Source of the DNA: Anarhynchus alexandrinus | Taxonomy: Eukaryota; Chordata; Aves; Charadriiformes; Charadriidae | Assembly (NCBI GenBank): GCA_008711295.1 | Contig: VUYV01000125.1 | Span: 2,295,812-2,359,811 of the forward strand | Length of the DNA: 64,000 nucleotides | Direction: 5' to 3' | Shown: piece after piece, positions 54,901 through 64,000 of the stretch | Layout: each line of letters opens with the position of its first letter | How positions within the stretch are numbered: the stretch's first letter is position 1 | Notes under the pieces: generated by a model | Told to the model about the DNA's origin: nothing | What the model saw: only the letters and a program-made list of their open reading frames with translations | The model's database searches: none | Made by a program: the position numbers and the translations under genes

Positions 54901-57900
54901 ATGTAAAAGACTGCCTGTAAAGACACCAATGATATGGCAAGAAGTTACTGAACTGATTCACACCAGGGGAGATTTAGCTTCGACATTAAGTTCCATTTTC
55001 CAGCTGCAAGTATACGTGAGCACTGAAATGGACTTTCTGCAGAAGTTGTAGAGTACTCATCAGCTGAATTTTCAAGGAAAATTTTCAAAGAAGATCCAGT
55101 TCTACTGATTATTCCACAAAGCACAGCAACTGGAACAGGTATTTTGTAATGGTCCCTCCAGTTCTTTATTTTTGCACTCTGTAGTAACAGACTTTCCATG
55201 TACCAGCTGTTGAAAGGGTTAAAAAAAAGGATTATAGTGCCTGGAGATTTTAGCTATGAGTGTAAGATACGGAATTTGTACTATGTGGGTGGGGAGGAAG
55301 TGTTAATGCTTAGTACACTAGGTTCTTCTGTTGTGGGTTGCTGTTGTTTCCTTTTGGGTTGCCAAATTGGAGGACTAGGTTAAAATCAAATGCAGATACA
55401 CAGAGAAAGGATCTAAGAAACATCCTTGCCTTCATTTGCAGCCTATCAAATGCACACAAAATGCCCCTTTCTTCACAAGGAGTTGGAAACACCTTATGTC
55501 TGATGGGCAAGCCGTGCAGTCTCAAATGTCTACTTCTTCAGGAGAACCCTAATCTGCTTCTCCAGATAATAACAGTGCGCAGCCTCAGCAACTGTAAATA
55601 TACTGGCATTTTGTCTTTCCTGAGCAGCTTATTTTGTGCTGTATCTCATGACTGATCACCTGCAGAAAGTTATTGTTCATCGTATGACAACAGCATGTGC
55701 TTCCTGGCAATAACAAAAAGAGAGGGCTTGCCCTTCTGCCCCAAGTATTCTCAGTAATCTCGTAAACTTATCATTTGACTTCCTTACGTATAACTTTATA
55801 TTGGCTGGAGTTCTCATCTTTGATACCGAAATTATTCTGTTTGCTTAATACAAAATAAAATAGGAAACATGAGATTCTTAAAAGGCTGAAAATACTTAAC
55901 TTTTCCCCATCTTTTCTTCTTGATACTCTCTAACGTGATGTCTCACATTTTATGTAAACTTCCAGTCCCTCATTCTAAAGAGATGACTGGTAATTTTTCT
56001 CTTAACACAGTGGTCTCATGAAAAAAAATCTCCTTTTATCCATAAATGCTCTACATTTAGATCTGCAGAGGACAATGCATCCCTAGACTGGATAAAGCTA
56101 CTTTTGGACAGCATCAATAGTAGCTTTCACTTCAGTCTGCACTGTTGTCAGCTTTGGGATACCTAGTTTCAACAGAGGTCTAGGAAGACTCGTTGAGCTG
56201 ATCAGTTCTGCTTGGGCAGTTCTCATTGCACTCCTCGGAGAGACTCCTGGAAGCTGGGTAAGAAGCACGGGTCCATGTGAAGAGTTATGAGAGAAAGCCA
56301 AGGTAAGGAGAGATTCTGCCAGACTGTTTAACAGGATCCCTCTCAGAGAGGACTGAATGGGGCAACATCTCCATCATTATCCTTACAAATGGAGGAAGTA
56401 AATACATAAGAATTAACTTTCTAATTCTTAGAGTCAACAGCTAAGATTAGACCTCTCTCTCACTTAAACTGTTCTTCATGCCCGACTAGACCAAATATTA
56501 AAAGAATTTTCTAGCAGAAAATATTAACATCAGTCTCCTCATTCCTTTATGGTACATAAAATATTTTTAAAATATTTTAAAAGCTGGTGTAAGTTATAGA
56601 GCCTGAAATGTACTGTCTGGTGAGCTCATACAAGGCAGAAAACTGGTCATCCATCACATTTTGACCTCTGCATATCCCTGGATTTCATTTACATTTATTC
56701 TGAGGGAGGAGAAGGAGAAGGAGAAGGAGAAGGAGAAGGAGAAGGAGAAGGAGAAGGAGAAGGAGAAGGAGAAGGAGAAGGAGGAGGAGAAGGAGAAGAA
56801 GAAGGAGGAGGAGGAGGAGGAGGAGAAGGAGAAGGAGAAGGAGAACCACCTTTTTTTTTTTTTAATCCAGATAAGACTGTTTATCAAAGTTAGTCACTGC
56901 TCTTCAGGCCGAACTTTACATCTTCCTGCATCACCATCAATGAAATTTTACCTAGATTTCAGGGGTTAGTAAATAAGGCTGATAAAAACTCAAGCAAAAC
57001 ATACTTCAGTAGGTTTGCCTAGCTTTCAGAACAGATATTGAATAAAAAGAAAAAGCTTTTTTACCCTGCAGAGAAACCCTGTCAGTCCATTCAACAAAAA
57101 TCTCATGATGCAAAAAGTACCAGCTGTTCTGTTTGATGACTCAAGAAGGCATGAAGCAGCTCAGCATCCCTCATAAACACTTTCCTTGCCATTCATATTC
57201 TATACGGAGTCTTTCCCAGAGCTGACCATAATATCTTCAGAATGCAAACCAACCTTTCCTCCCCCTCTAATCTCTGCTATCAAAGGGACTGATTTTCCAA
57301 GAAATCTGTATGCACATATGTGCACAAACACTCAAGGGCTGGGTCAGTTTGTAAAAAGAGACATTTGTACCCAATATCCTTCAAGGAGACAGTCCGCAGA
57401 ATATACCCATATGTAGGATCAGAAAGCATGAACTTTCTTTCATGAGTGTTTGAACACTGAATTTATCGCAAGAAATGCTTTTCCTAACCTCACTCTGAAT
57501 TCCTGTACTTTTCAAAGTCCAGAGCAGACTACGAAAATGGAAATGTGGGGAAGCCAAGACCTACAGTGATGGTTGACATGTTTTGATACGCCAAGGCCTT
57601 TTAGATATAAAAGCCTGCAGCAAGCAGCTCTTGAGAACAACTAAAAAGCCTATTTTATGACACTCAGCAATTGGGTGAATGACTGTTTTCATGAGGGGCA
57701 TGTCAACTGGCTCACCCCTCCTTCCCATTTTTATCCTGTCCCAGAGAAGCCTTCTGAATGAAAGTTTCATCAAAACTTCCAGTTATGACAAAACTGTGCT
57801 TTCACATAAAAACCATGCTGTCAAAAATCTTCAAACAAATTGATTTCTAATAACAGTAAAAAAGCCCTTCAGTTCTAGGTGGGTAATTTATATTCCTCCT

Positions 57901-60568
57901 CTAAGTGGTTTATATGAAAGCCCTCTAGCTAGAAGAAAACCAAAAAGATAACATCTTTCCAAGGAGGTGGGTATGTGGTGGTGACAGACTTAGCAGCATT
58001 TCTGCAAACCAGACACTGGTATGTGAACCAAAAGAGGAACACAATACCTGGGAGCACCTCTACACATTTCTACAACAAGAAAGACTCTAGATACCGTTAG
58101 GACATCCAGGGTGGGATTCCACAATCTCTGCAAGTCACTGCCTGTGTTCTCTAACTGTCTGAGAAAGGAAGGTGTCTTCTATAATTTCTGGAGGAGCAGA
58201 TGCCTAACTTTAGACAATTTTGGTGGACAGAATCTCCTTCATGATAGGCAGTCACCTTGGAAGGAGTGCTTCATTAGTTGTCTACCGTTCGTTTCATGGT
58301 TAGGTGCTTCAGTTACACACAGTGGGTCCCACCAAAGAACTTTTTCTAAGTCAATGCAGAGAGGAAATGTCTTTCCCCTCAACCTGTCATTATAACCTAT
58401 GGACAGTTCAAGGAACTCAAGAAATAATTTTATTCCATTACAGGCCTTCTCTTAACATTCAGAATATTGATTGTAATCTGCCACGTTGGCAAATGATAGA
58501 AAATCTAATCTGATGTAGAAAAAAAGAAAACAATGATACGAGAGATACACTGTTGTAGAACTTGGTGCACTTGTATATTTCACCCCAGCTGAATGATTTT
58601 TTTTCTCCAGTATCAGAATTGTTCCAATACGCTCTTTCTCACAAGGTTCCTGAAGTAGTTCCCATTCCTGGAGAATTAATTTCTCCTTACCAACTGACCA
58701 TTAACAAATTTGACATGCCTGGCAAATAACTGCCTCCTGCGTGGCTGGAGAAGGAGCCCAAGCACTTCAGATTACAGTTTTGCTCAGCATAAGACTTTGG
58801 GACAGTTTGTCTTACGTGATAACATTTTTAACTTGGAGACTACGTCCTGAAGTCCTGTTGAGTGCAGCTCAACAACAGCTGAAATTAAGTTGTTTTTATG
58901 CAACAGCTTCCATCTGAAAATTTATTTATGCCACACTCTTATTTGAGAGTTTATGGGCAGTTTGTGTACATAATAAACATATGTCTAGAAAGGAAAGAGA
59001 GGACAAACAATACCAACCACTTCATTGAAGAGCAGTCAAAGGATGGAAATGGGGGCAACTCACAGCTTACACATAATTACCAAGGTCCCATTTTTTGATG
59101 CAACAGCTAATGGAAATTAGCTAAGTGGAAACTGGTTACAAGAAAGTGCTAACAAACTTGTCTGTTAAAAGCCTACAGATCTATTCCATTACTCTGCCAG
59201 GAACAGCCAATCCAGGTTTATTTTCTCATATTGACTTAAGAAGCTAAAGGTCTTAAGATAATTTTTCCCACTGTGCAGAATCTGACAGAACCATTGCTGT
59301 CACACATATTATTAAAACCCATTAACCTAATCCTTTTTGCTCTTCTTGCTTGCCATTTCTTCCAAGGGAATACATAAAGCAAGCTTACTATTTTTACTTT
59401 GAACCACAGCACATGCAGTATAATTAAAAAGGAGGTTTATTTTTATTTATGTAAAAATTAAGTAGGATCCCATTGAAATGAAGTGCTTTTATTAAGAACT
59501 TATCTTTCTTTCTTATCCTTTGACTTTTTTTCTCTCCAGGTCAACAACTTTCCCCTCATTCTTCTGACATTCTTTTTCACTTGTGTATCTGATGGGGAAA
59601 CCTGTCAAATGATCTTAGAAAATTCAGACAAACTGCATTTATTGCACCCTTATTGGCTTTCCAGCATAACATGTACAGAAATACTAACAAAGCACGTCGT
59701 AGATTTATCTGTCGTTTTTCATTGTATCCTATTTTAACAACTGCTTAGTTTTTAAATGTTTACTGCTCCTCTGTAATGTACAACAATTTACATGAAAATC
59801 AGTTGCTATAAAGTATTCACACTTAGTAGACAAAATTATTGTCACTGATAAATGCTTATAAAGACTTGTCTCTTTGGCATGACTAGACACTCAAGTCTGT
59901 AATACCAACCCTAAGTAACAAAATAGGGTGTTCTAACCCTAATTTAAATAGTCCTGGTTATGCAGAAGCTTAAAGGCCTTTTATTTCATGGCACTAATTA
60001 AATAAGAATACCTCTCTGTAAGCTACCCAAAGAACTTGGGGCATGGTGTCAACACAAAGGAAGGTGCAAGCATGGTCTTGTTAGGATGGCATGACACGTT
60101 AGGCTATCATCAGCCGCTCGTGAGCTTAGCAGAGTGGGTGGCCCATTACTGAGACAGGAGTTCCTCAAGGTATTATAGTGAGTGGTCTTGTTGCTTTACT
60201 GGGCAGTGTTTTTCCCTTCTGCATAAAGACTGAACCCATGGCTGCCGACAGTACTGCAGCAAAATTTTCTAATACAGGTGTTTTTATGAATGAAACATAA
60301 AACACACTCTGTTTTATAGCTAATAAAACACTTACTAATCCTTCAACATTAAATACTCTGAAGAGAAACCAAACCCTGCGAATTCTATGATACATGATCC
60401 TCTAACTATTTCACATGCTATAGTTAACGTACTAAATTACTAGAAATGTATTTACCTTAGTATATTTGCAGTAGCTTTCCTTTCTTGTGGCAGAAGGTCA
60501 GGGTCTCTCAAAACTTCTTCCAGCAAATTTAACACATTCATTTTCAGCTCATTGTTCAGCTCAAAATC
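45852..60568 (-). CDS. RASGRF2: Ras-specific guanine nucleotide-releasing factor 2, C-terminal part (last 306 residues), nine exons; 5' part lies beyond the window
   Basis: Exons 5' to 3' on the minus strand: 60568-60456, 53893-53833, 53162-53059, 52451-52367, 51740-51543, 49598-49519, 47599-47482, 46731-46663, 45944-45852. They total 921 nt: 306 residues plus TGA, all in one frame with GT-AG junctions. The human protein is about 1237 residues, so the N-terminal PH, IQ, DH, second PH and REM regions lie off the right edge. The part here is the CDC25/RasGEF domain, which opens the Ras nucleotide pocket and releases GDP; the full protein also activates Rac through its DH domain and responds to calcium/calmodulin in neurons. 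Diagnostic segments are [78 protein letters not shown] and the C-terminus [17 protein letters not shown]1 reads FFGQGWMK, differs in the MSNLVASQ region and ends IEPKLPT, so the paralogue is RASGRF2. Synteny with CKMT2 agrees. Confidence 0.95.
45945..46662 (-). other. RASGRF2: RASGRF2 last intron (0.7 kb)
   Basis: Intron before the final exon. The overlapping 122-codon minus ORF and 88-codon plus ORF here have no domain and are chance ORFs. No repeat was recognised. Confidence 0.85.
46663..46731 (-). CDS. RASGRF2: RASGRF2 exon (window residues 254-276)
   Basis: The acceptor is TTGAAAG before 46731 and the donor is AAG|GTAAGG after 46663. The 69 nt encode [20 protein letters not shown] and QQK, in phase 0. 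Confidence 0.95.
46732..47481 (-). other. RASGRF2: RASGRF2 intron (0.75 kb)
   Basis: Intron between the penultimate coding exon and the one before it. Nothing else was recognised. Confidence 0.85.
47482..47599 (-). CDS. RASGRF2: RASGRF2 exon (window residues 214-253, catalytic hairpin region)
   Basis: The acceptor is TTCATAG before 47599 and the donor is ATG|GTAATT after 47482. It completes Asn214 and encodes [20 protein letters not shown], the [14 protein letters not shown] loop and SKMRM. In CDC25 domains the following helical hairpin pries open the Ras switch regions. Confidence 0.95.
47600..49518 (-). other. RASGRF2: RASGRF2 intron (1.9 kb) with a purine-pyrimidine microsatellite
   Basis: Contains the alternating TG/CA/TA tract at 48019-48188. 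The short ORFs over that tract are simple-sequence artefacts. The rest is unremarkable. Confidence 0.85.
48019..48188. repeat. Alternating purine-pyrimidine microsatellite (TG, CA, TA)
   Basis: About 170 bases made mostly of TG/GT, CA and TA steps, including GTGTGTGAGTGTGCGCGTGCG followed by interspersed ACATATGTATATAC-type palindromes. It is an imperfect compound microsatellite in a RASGRF2 intron. Confidence 0.9.
49519..49598 (-). CDS. RASGRF2: RASGRF2 exon (window residues 188-213)
   Basis: The acceptor is TTTCTAG before 49598 and the donor is AAAAA|GTATGC after 49519. It encodes [20 protein letters not shown] and LRETLK, leaving AA of the split Asn214 codon. Confidence 0.95.
49599..51542 (-). 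other. RASGRF2: RASGRF2 intron (1.9 kb)
   Basis: AT-rich intron with poly(T) runs near 49889 and 50802. No gene or repeat family was recognised. Confidence 0.85.
51543..51740 (-). CDS. RASGRF2: RASGRF2 exon (window residues 122-187)
   Basis: The acceptor is TGGTCAG before 51740 and the donor is CAG|GTAAGA after 51543. The 198 nt encode the CDC25 core: [46 protein letters not shown] and KVSKQ. Phase 0 at both ends. Confidence 0.96.
52367..52451 (-). CDS. RASGRF2: RASGRF2 exon (window residues 93-121)
   Basis: The acceptor is TGTCTAG before 52451 and the donor is GAT|GTAAGT after 52367. It completes Glu93 and encodes [16 protein letters not shown] and [11 protein letters not shown]. The EFLGQ spelling helps separate RASGRF2 from RASGRF1. 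Confidence 0.95.
53059..53162 (-). CDS. RASGRF2: RASGRF2 exon (window residues 59-92, start of the CDC25 domain)
   Basis: The acceptor is TTTGCAG before 53162 and the donor is TATGA|GTAAGT after 53059. It encodes [14 protein letters not shown] and [14 protein letters not shown], the first helices of the CDC25 domain, and leaves GA of the split Glu93 codon. Confidence 0.94.
53833..53893 (-). CDS. RASGRF2: RASGRF2 exon (window residues 38-58)
   Basis: The acceptor is TTTTCAG before 53893 and the donor is ATG|GTAAGT after 53833. The first G completes Arg38. It encodes [20 protein letters not shown], the acidic linker just before the catalytic domain. Confidence 0.93.
53894..60455 (-). other. 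RASGRF2: RASGRF2 large intron (6.6 kb)
   Basis: This is the longest complete RASGRF2 intron in the window. It carries the pure-purine array at 56702-56845. All other ORFs here are short and without domains. I saw no embedded gene or CR1 copy. Confidence 0.85.
56702..56845 (+). repeat. (GGAGAA)n polypurine array
   Basis: All 144 bases are A or G. The left part is a regular GGAGAA hexamer repeat, interrupted by GAA and GGA runs, then GGAGAA again. The transcript of the minus-strand gene carries the pyrimidine strand. ORFs reading Glu-Lys or Ser-Phe repeats over it are artefacts. Confidence 0.97.
60456..60568 (-). CDS. RASGRF2: RASGRF2 exon (window residues 1-37), upstream of the CDC25 core
   Basis: The acceptor is TTTGTAG before 60568 and the donor is CTAAG|GTAAAT after 60456. 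It encodes an acidic helical segment ([18 protein letters not shown]) then [17 protein letters not shown], ending with AG of a split Arg codon. It is the most upstream RASGRF2 exon I can recognise in the window. Confidence 0.93.
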
Positions 60569-63500
60569 CTACAAAGGAAAACAATTTTACTTCCTTTCGT
60601 TTTAATAATGTTGATCAAATAACTGAAAGGATATACGTTCATGAGTTTTGCCTTTTTTTTGGTTGTTATTAGATTTGCAAATATTTAGAAAACTTGGAAA
60701 GCTGTTGTAGTGAACAAGCTACAAGAGTGAGAGCCTGAAAGGCTGTAATTTATTTCCTTTTCTGACCTTTGTATTCTGTGTGGAAACAGGCAAATCACTT
60801 AACCTTTCTCTTCTGAAGGAGAAACGGTTCTTACCAATACCCACAAAATGCCTTATCCTCTCTTCTCCTGGGATGACTATAAAAGCAGAAAAACAGTTTA
60901 ATTGCAATACTCAGGCCACTGCCTAGCGAGGCTGGACACTAGTTTTTCACTGTTTTCTTGAGTTTCTCTGTTTATCTGCCTCCCACTCTGTTTTTTCTTA
61001 TCTCATACTCACCCTTTTGGAAAGGTCTGTTTTTTGTTCCAAGTGGTGGAGTACTCAATCTAATAAGCTCAGGAAATCAGACTAGTCCTCTCTGGCACTG
61101 CACATAAGAGCTTCAGCATTTTAATTATTTCTGAGGCAGACAGATATCTGATAAAGGAAAACCCAACAACCATTTCTGTTGATTTCTCACATTGGAGAAA
61201 ATCAAAGAATAGAGCAATGCAGAAACTTTAAGGTGGGAACTTACAGGAGTAGACTCCAAAAATGCTTTTACTGAGCTCGAAGCTAGCATTTCAATAACAA
61301 AACTAAACCCAAAACCTTCAGTCATCTAGTGCATCACAGATCTTCCTTGATAACCCACAGTTACTTGCAAGCAAGACCATGTTTGGGGCAAGTCTCCACT
61401 TGTTTCCATGGGAATGGAAGCCACAGTTATTGAAACTGGGAAATGTTAATTTTCCCAAAGAATCAGCTACAACCCTTTCTGTTGCAACAGGCTCCTAAAT
61501 CAACAGGATTTCTGGAGGTACCTGTCTCTGAGGAGAATCACCCCTGGGGAAGACACATGTCCTCACACAATACATTTCACTTGAGGAGATGCAGGAGCAT
61601 CAGAGCACAGGCAAAGTCACAAAGGAAGGTGATGCTTTGTTTGGAAAAGGGGTGAAATACTTAAGACGAGGAGGACGACCCATGTCCATTAAAGAAAGTG
61701 GTGTCACAGCCACACTTGTAGGACTTTTTGAGAAAGCTTATTGCTCAAAATGTCAGCGCTCCGAAATACCCTGCTGTCACCTGCCAGCAATTCCCTGGGC
61801 ATTTCCCTCCTGTTACAAGCATATCATTTTACCCTTCAAGAGTCTTCTCAACTTGGCCAGAACTAATTCATATTTTGAAACCAACTAGTATCTATGTCTT
61901 ATTTTTTTCTGATGTTTGTCCATATTAGGGGACAGAAGAGTGGGAACCAACAGAACAGGAACCTATGCAGTATTAGGCTTTGAATGGTTACACATGCCTC
62001 AAAAACTAGCAAAAAAATAGTTCTGGGTACTGCGTTGTGTTTACTTTATAAAATAAGTTTTCTGTAGCCATTGTCCAAAATCCCTCCTTTAGGAACTGTT
62101 TTAGCCGGTTTGCAAGAGACGACATAGGTTTTCATTTATTTATTCAGGGTATGGAAATGACACTATTCAATGAAAGCATGAGAAATGTAACTAATGCAGT
62201 ACTGTTCACTCTAGTGATTTTTAAAAGAAAACCATTTGGAATATGAAACTATCAAAATTGAGCTAAAGAAGAAACCTTGTGTCTGCACAAGCTTAAGCAA
62301 CCAGCATAATTAATAATAGTATCATCTGTCCTACAGTTGATGGTGGCCACTCTATAAAAGAAGCTGGGTATCTTTGCTAGTCATGCTACAAAAATATCAT
62401 CAATGAACAGAGAAGGAAGGTATCCAAGAGCTGACAAAGCTAACGTCCTCACTTTGCACGTTGGGTAAAATTCTCACCTGCCGCTGTAAATAGGCAGATC
62501 TCAACAACATGATCAGGATTTAGTCTCCAAATACGTTTTTCAAACCACAACTGGTTGATTATTTTCATTGCAGGATAATTTTTCTCAAGAAGTCTTGCTT
62601 TATTGCAACTAAATTTATCACAAAAAAGTTCTATATTTTAAAAGCTATTTAATTTGTTAATCAGGATGGGGAAGCCTCACCTATGAATACTGGACTCAGC
62701 AAAAATGAAGCACTTTCAGTTTTGCATGTTTACAAGCTAATTCTTATAAGTAATGAGAATTAATACATTGTATGTTAACAGCAAAACGTTTGTTGAGTAA
62801 TCTCCACAAGACAGTAGTCCTGGAATTGCTGGAAAAACTCATACTGTTGGCTAGCTATAGGAACACTTCGTTCCTCAGGTTAGGGTTATCTTCCACTTCA
62901 GTTACACTGGCTTTGGAAGAAACCTCATGGTGGAAAAATCCACTTCTCTAAACTCAGAAAAGCGAAAAGTCCTAGACCCTTTATCAGCATAGCCAGCCCA
63001 AACTATCGGGGATGACACGGATTGATTAGGGATTATAGGCAGGAGATGCAGTGGTTTGTGTGATTCCTTCAGTTCCAGCTGCTGTCACACCTCCACACCA
63101 GCCTGACCATGACGAGAAGATGTCTCTTCACAGCACAGCCCTCCCAGAGGACAGACCTGGCCATGCAATTTCTGCAGCTGATGTCTTACCACCCAAAATC
63201 TCTTTTTTTGTGCCTGAAGGTATTCTTTTTTACAGCAATTCTCCAGGAGAAAAAAAAAAAATTAACAAAGGTGAGATTCAGAAGCAAAACTGGAGTGCTA
63301 ATCTGTTTTTCCACTGAAATTCACAATCTGAGGGGTACTGAGATGCCAGTGTGATGAGCAATACATAAAAAACCTGGGGAAATCGCTGCACTTAAACATG
63401 TAGATGTACTTAACTGTATGCAGAAAGGTTAACATGAGAATTATACAAACACCAAAATACTTAGCAAGCAATTCAAAATATAATTTATAGATAAATAACT

Positions 63501-64000
63501 ATAAACACATGCTGATTATACCTATCTGTATTATGGGTGTTATACATGAATATATGTTAATATATAACATATGCATATTATATCTGTAGTACAGGCACAG
63601 ATAAATCTATATTTAGCTATATATAGGTACAGATGTCTTGTATATATATGTATATCACATCTCTCTGGTGACATTTTTATCTGTTGTATCACCTGCGAAT
63701 ATGTTTCACTATTTCTGCCAGCTGTTGGAAGAACTCGCAACAAGACCCCGCCACCATCCTCAGCAGCGAAGTCTGGCAAGACTGAATAAACCCACTATAC
63801 TGGTTCACATTTAAATGCCTGGAGGTTTTAGCCTACCCCAACATTCAAAGAGACTTTTAGTTGAAATGTACACATCACAGAAGGAATACAGTCAGTCAGA
63901 CAAGAACCACTCAATTTTCCAGCGGGCAGATTTCAATTTGACGGAGGTGTAATCCTTCATGAGAGGGCACAAACCTCTAATATATTTTAGCATCCATAGT
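60569..64000 (-). other. RASGRF2: RASGRF2 intron reaching the right edge
   Basis: No further RASGRF2 exon was recognised, so this is probably part of the intron upstream of the 60568 exon. An AT-rich TATA-type tract lies at 63533-63656. Confidence 0.7.
63533..63656. repeat. AT-rich TATA-type simple sequence
   Basis: Interrupted TATATA and ATATGT units with many short palindromes. It is a decayed AT microsatellite. Confidence 0.75.

Noticed and set aside
56702..56845. CRISPR-like repeat array
   Set aside because: It is a simple hexanucleotide microsatellite without spacers, in a vertebrate intron.
56654..56969. Glu-Lys-rich and Ser-Phe-rich ORFs
   Set aside because: They are direct translations of the GGAGAA microsatellite in an intron.
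45852..60568. Assignment to RASGRF1
   Set aside because: Several segments ([23 protein letters not shown], the IEPRLPA end) match RASGRF2 rather than RASGRF1, and CKMT2 is the expected neighbour of RASGRF2.
62480..62540. Possible additional RASGRF2 exon on the minus strand (a TTTACAG acceptor-like and GTGAGA donor-like pair)
   Set aside because: The enclosed sequence is only a few bases long and the flanking translation does not resemble RASGRF2.

Overview
The window is vertebrate nuclear DNA, most likely from a bird. The evidence is a split creatine kinase gene whose protein is nearly the same as chicken sarcomeric mitochondrial creatine kinase as I remember it, plus two decayed CR1-type LINE copies. 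A few residues differ from my recollection of chicken (for example Ser151 and Ile261), so another bird is more likely than chicken. Two single-base Ns (3303, 20489) mark it as draft assembly. Coding sequence is about 2.2 kb; the rest is intron and intergenic DNA.

Two real protein-coding genes are present, both on the minus strand, so transcription runs from high to low coordinates. RASGRF2 enters from the right edge: nine exons between 60568 and 45852 encode its last 306 residues, covering the lead-in to and nearly all of the catalytic RasGEF (CDC25) domain and ending at the native stop. CKMT2 lies downstream: nine coding exons between 25532 and 9408 give a complete 419-residue precursor with transit peptide, catalytic residues, octamer tryptophan and C-terminal membrane-binding lysines. 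Every coding junction is GT-AG and the reading frame closes exactly across both genes. The order RASGRF2 then CKMT2 on one strand matches the human 5q14.1 arrangement.

Layout: 1-9280 is the CKMT2 downstream flank with one minus-strand CR1 copy (about 6543-7520). 9290-25553 holds the CKMT2 coding exons and 3' UTR. 25554-44190 holds CKMT2 5' noncoding or intergenic DNA, a plus-strand CR1 reverse-transcriptase remnant (about 39490-40305) and a roughly 1 kb CpG-rich island (42121-43110), the best candidate for a CKMT2 upstream promoter. 44198-45851 is the likely RASGRF2 3' UTR. 45852-60568 is the RASGRF2 3' coding part, with a dinucleotide-type microsatellite (48 kb) and a 144-base pure-purine hexanucleotide array (56.7 kb) in introns. 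60569-64000 is a further RASGRF2 intron.

The two genes share no direct pathway: RASGRF2 is a calcium/calmodulin-linked Ras and Rac activator, and CKMT2 is a mitochondrial phosphocreatine enzyme of heart and skeletal muscle. They are neighbours by conserved synteny. I found no evidence of an undescribed biological system. The observations most worth a second look are the CpG island with an unusually long chance-like ORF, a probable assembly duplication at an N, and the long polypurine array.
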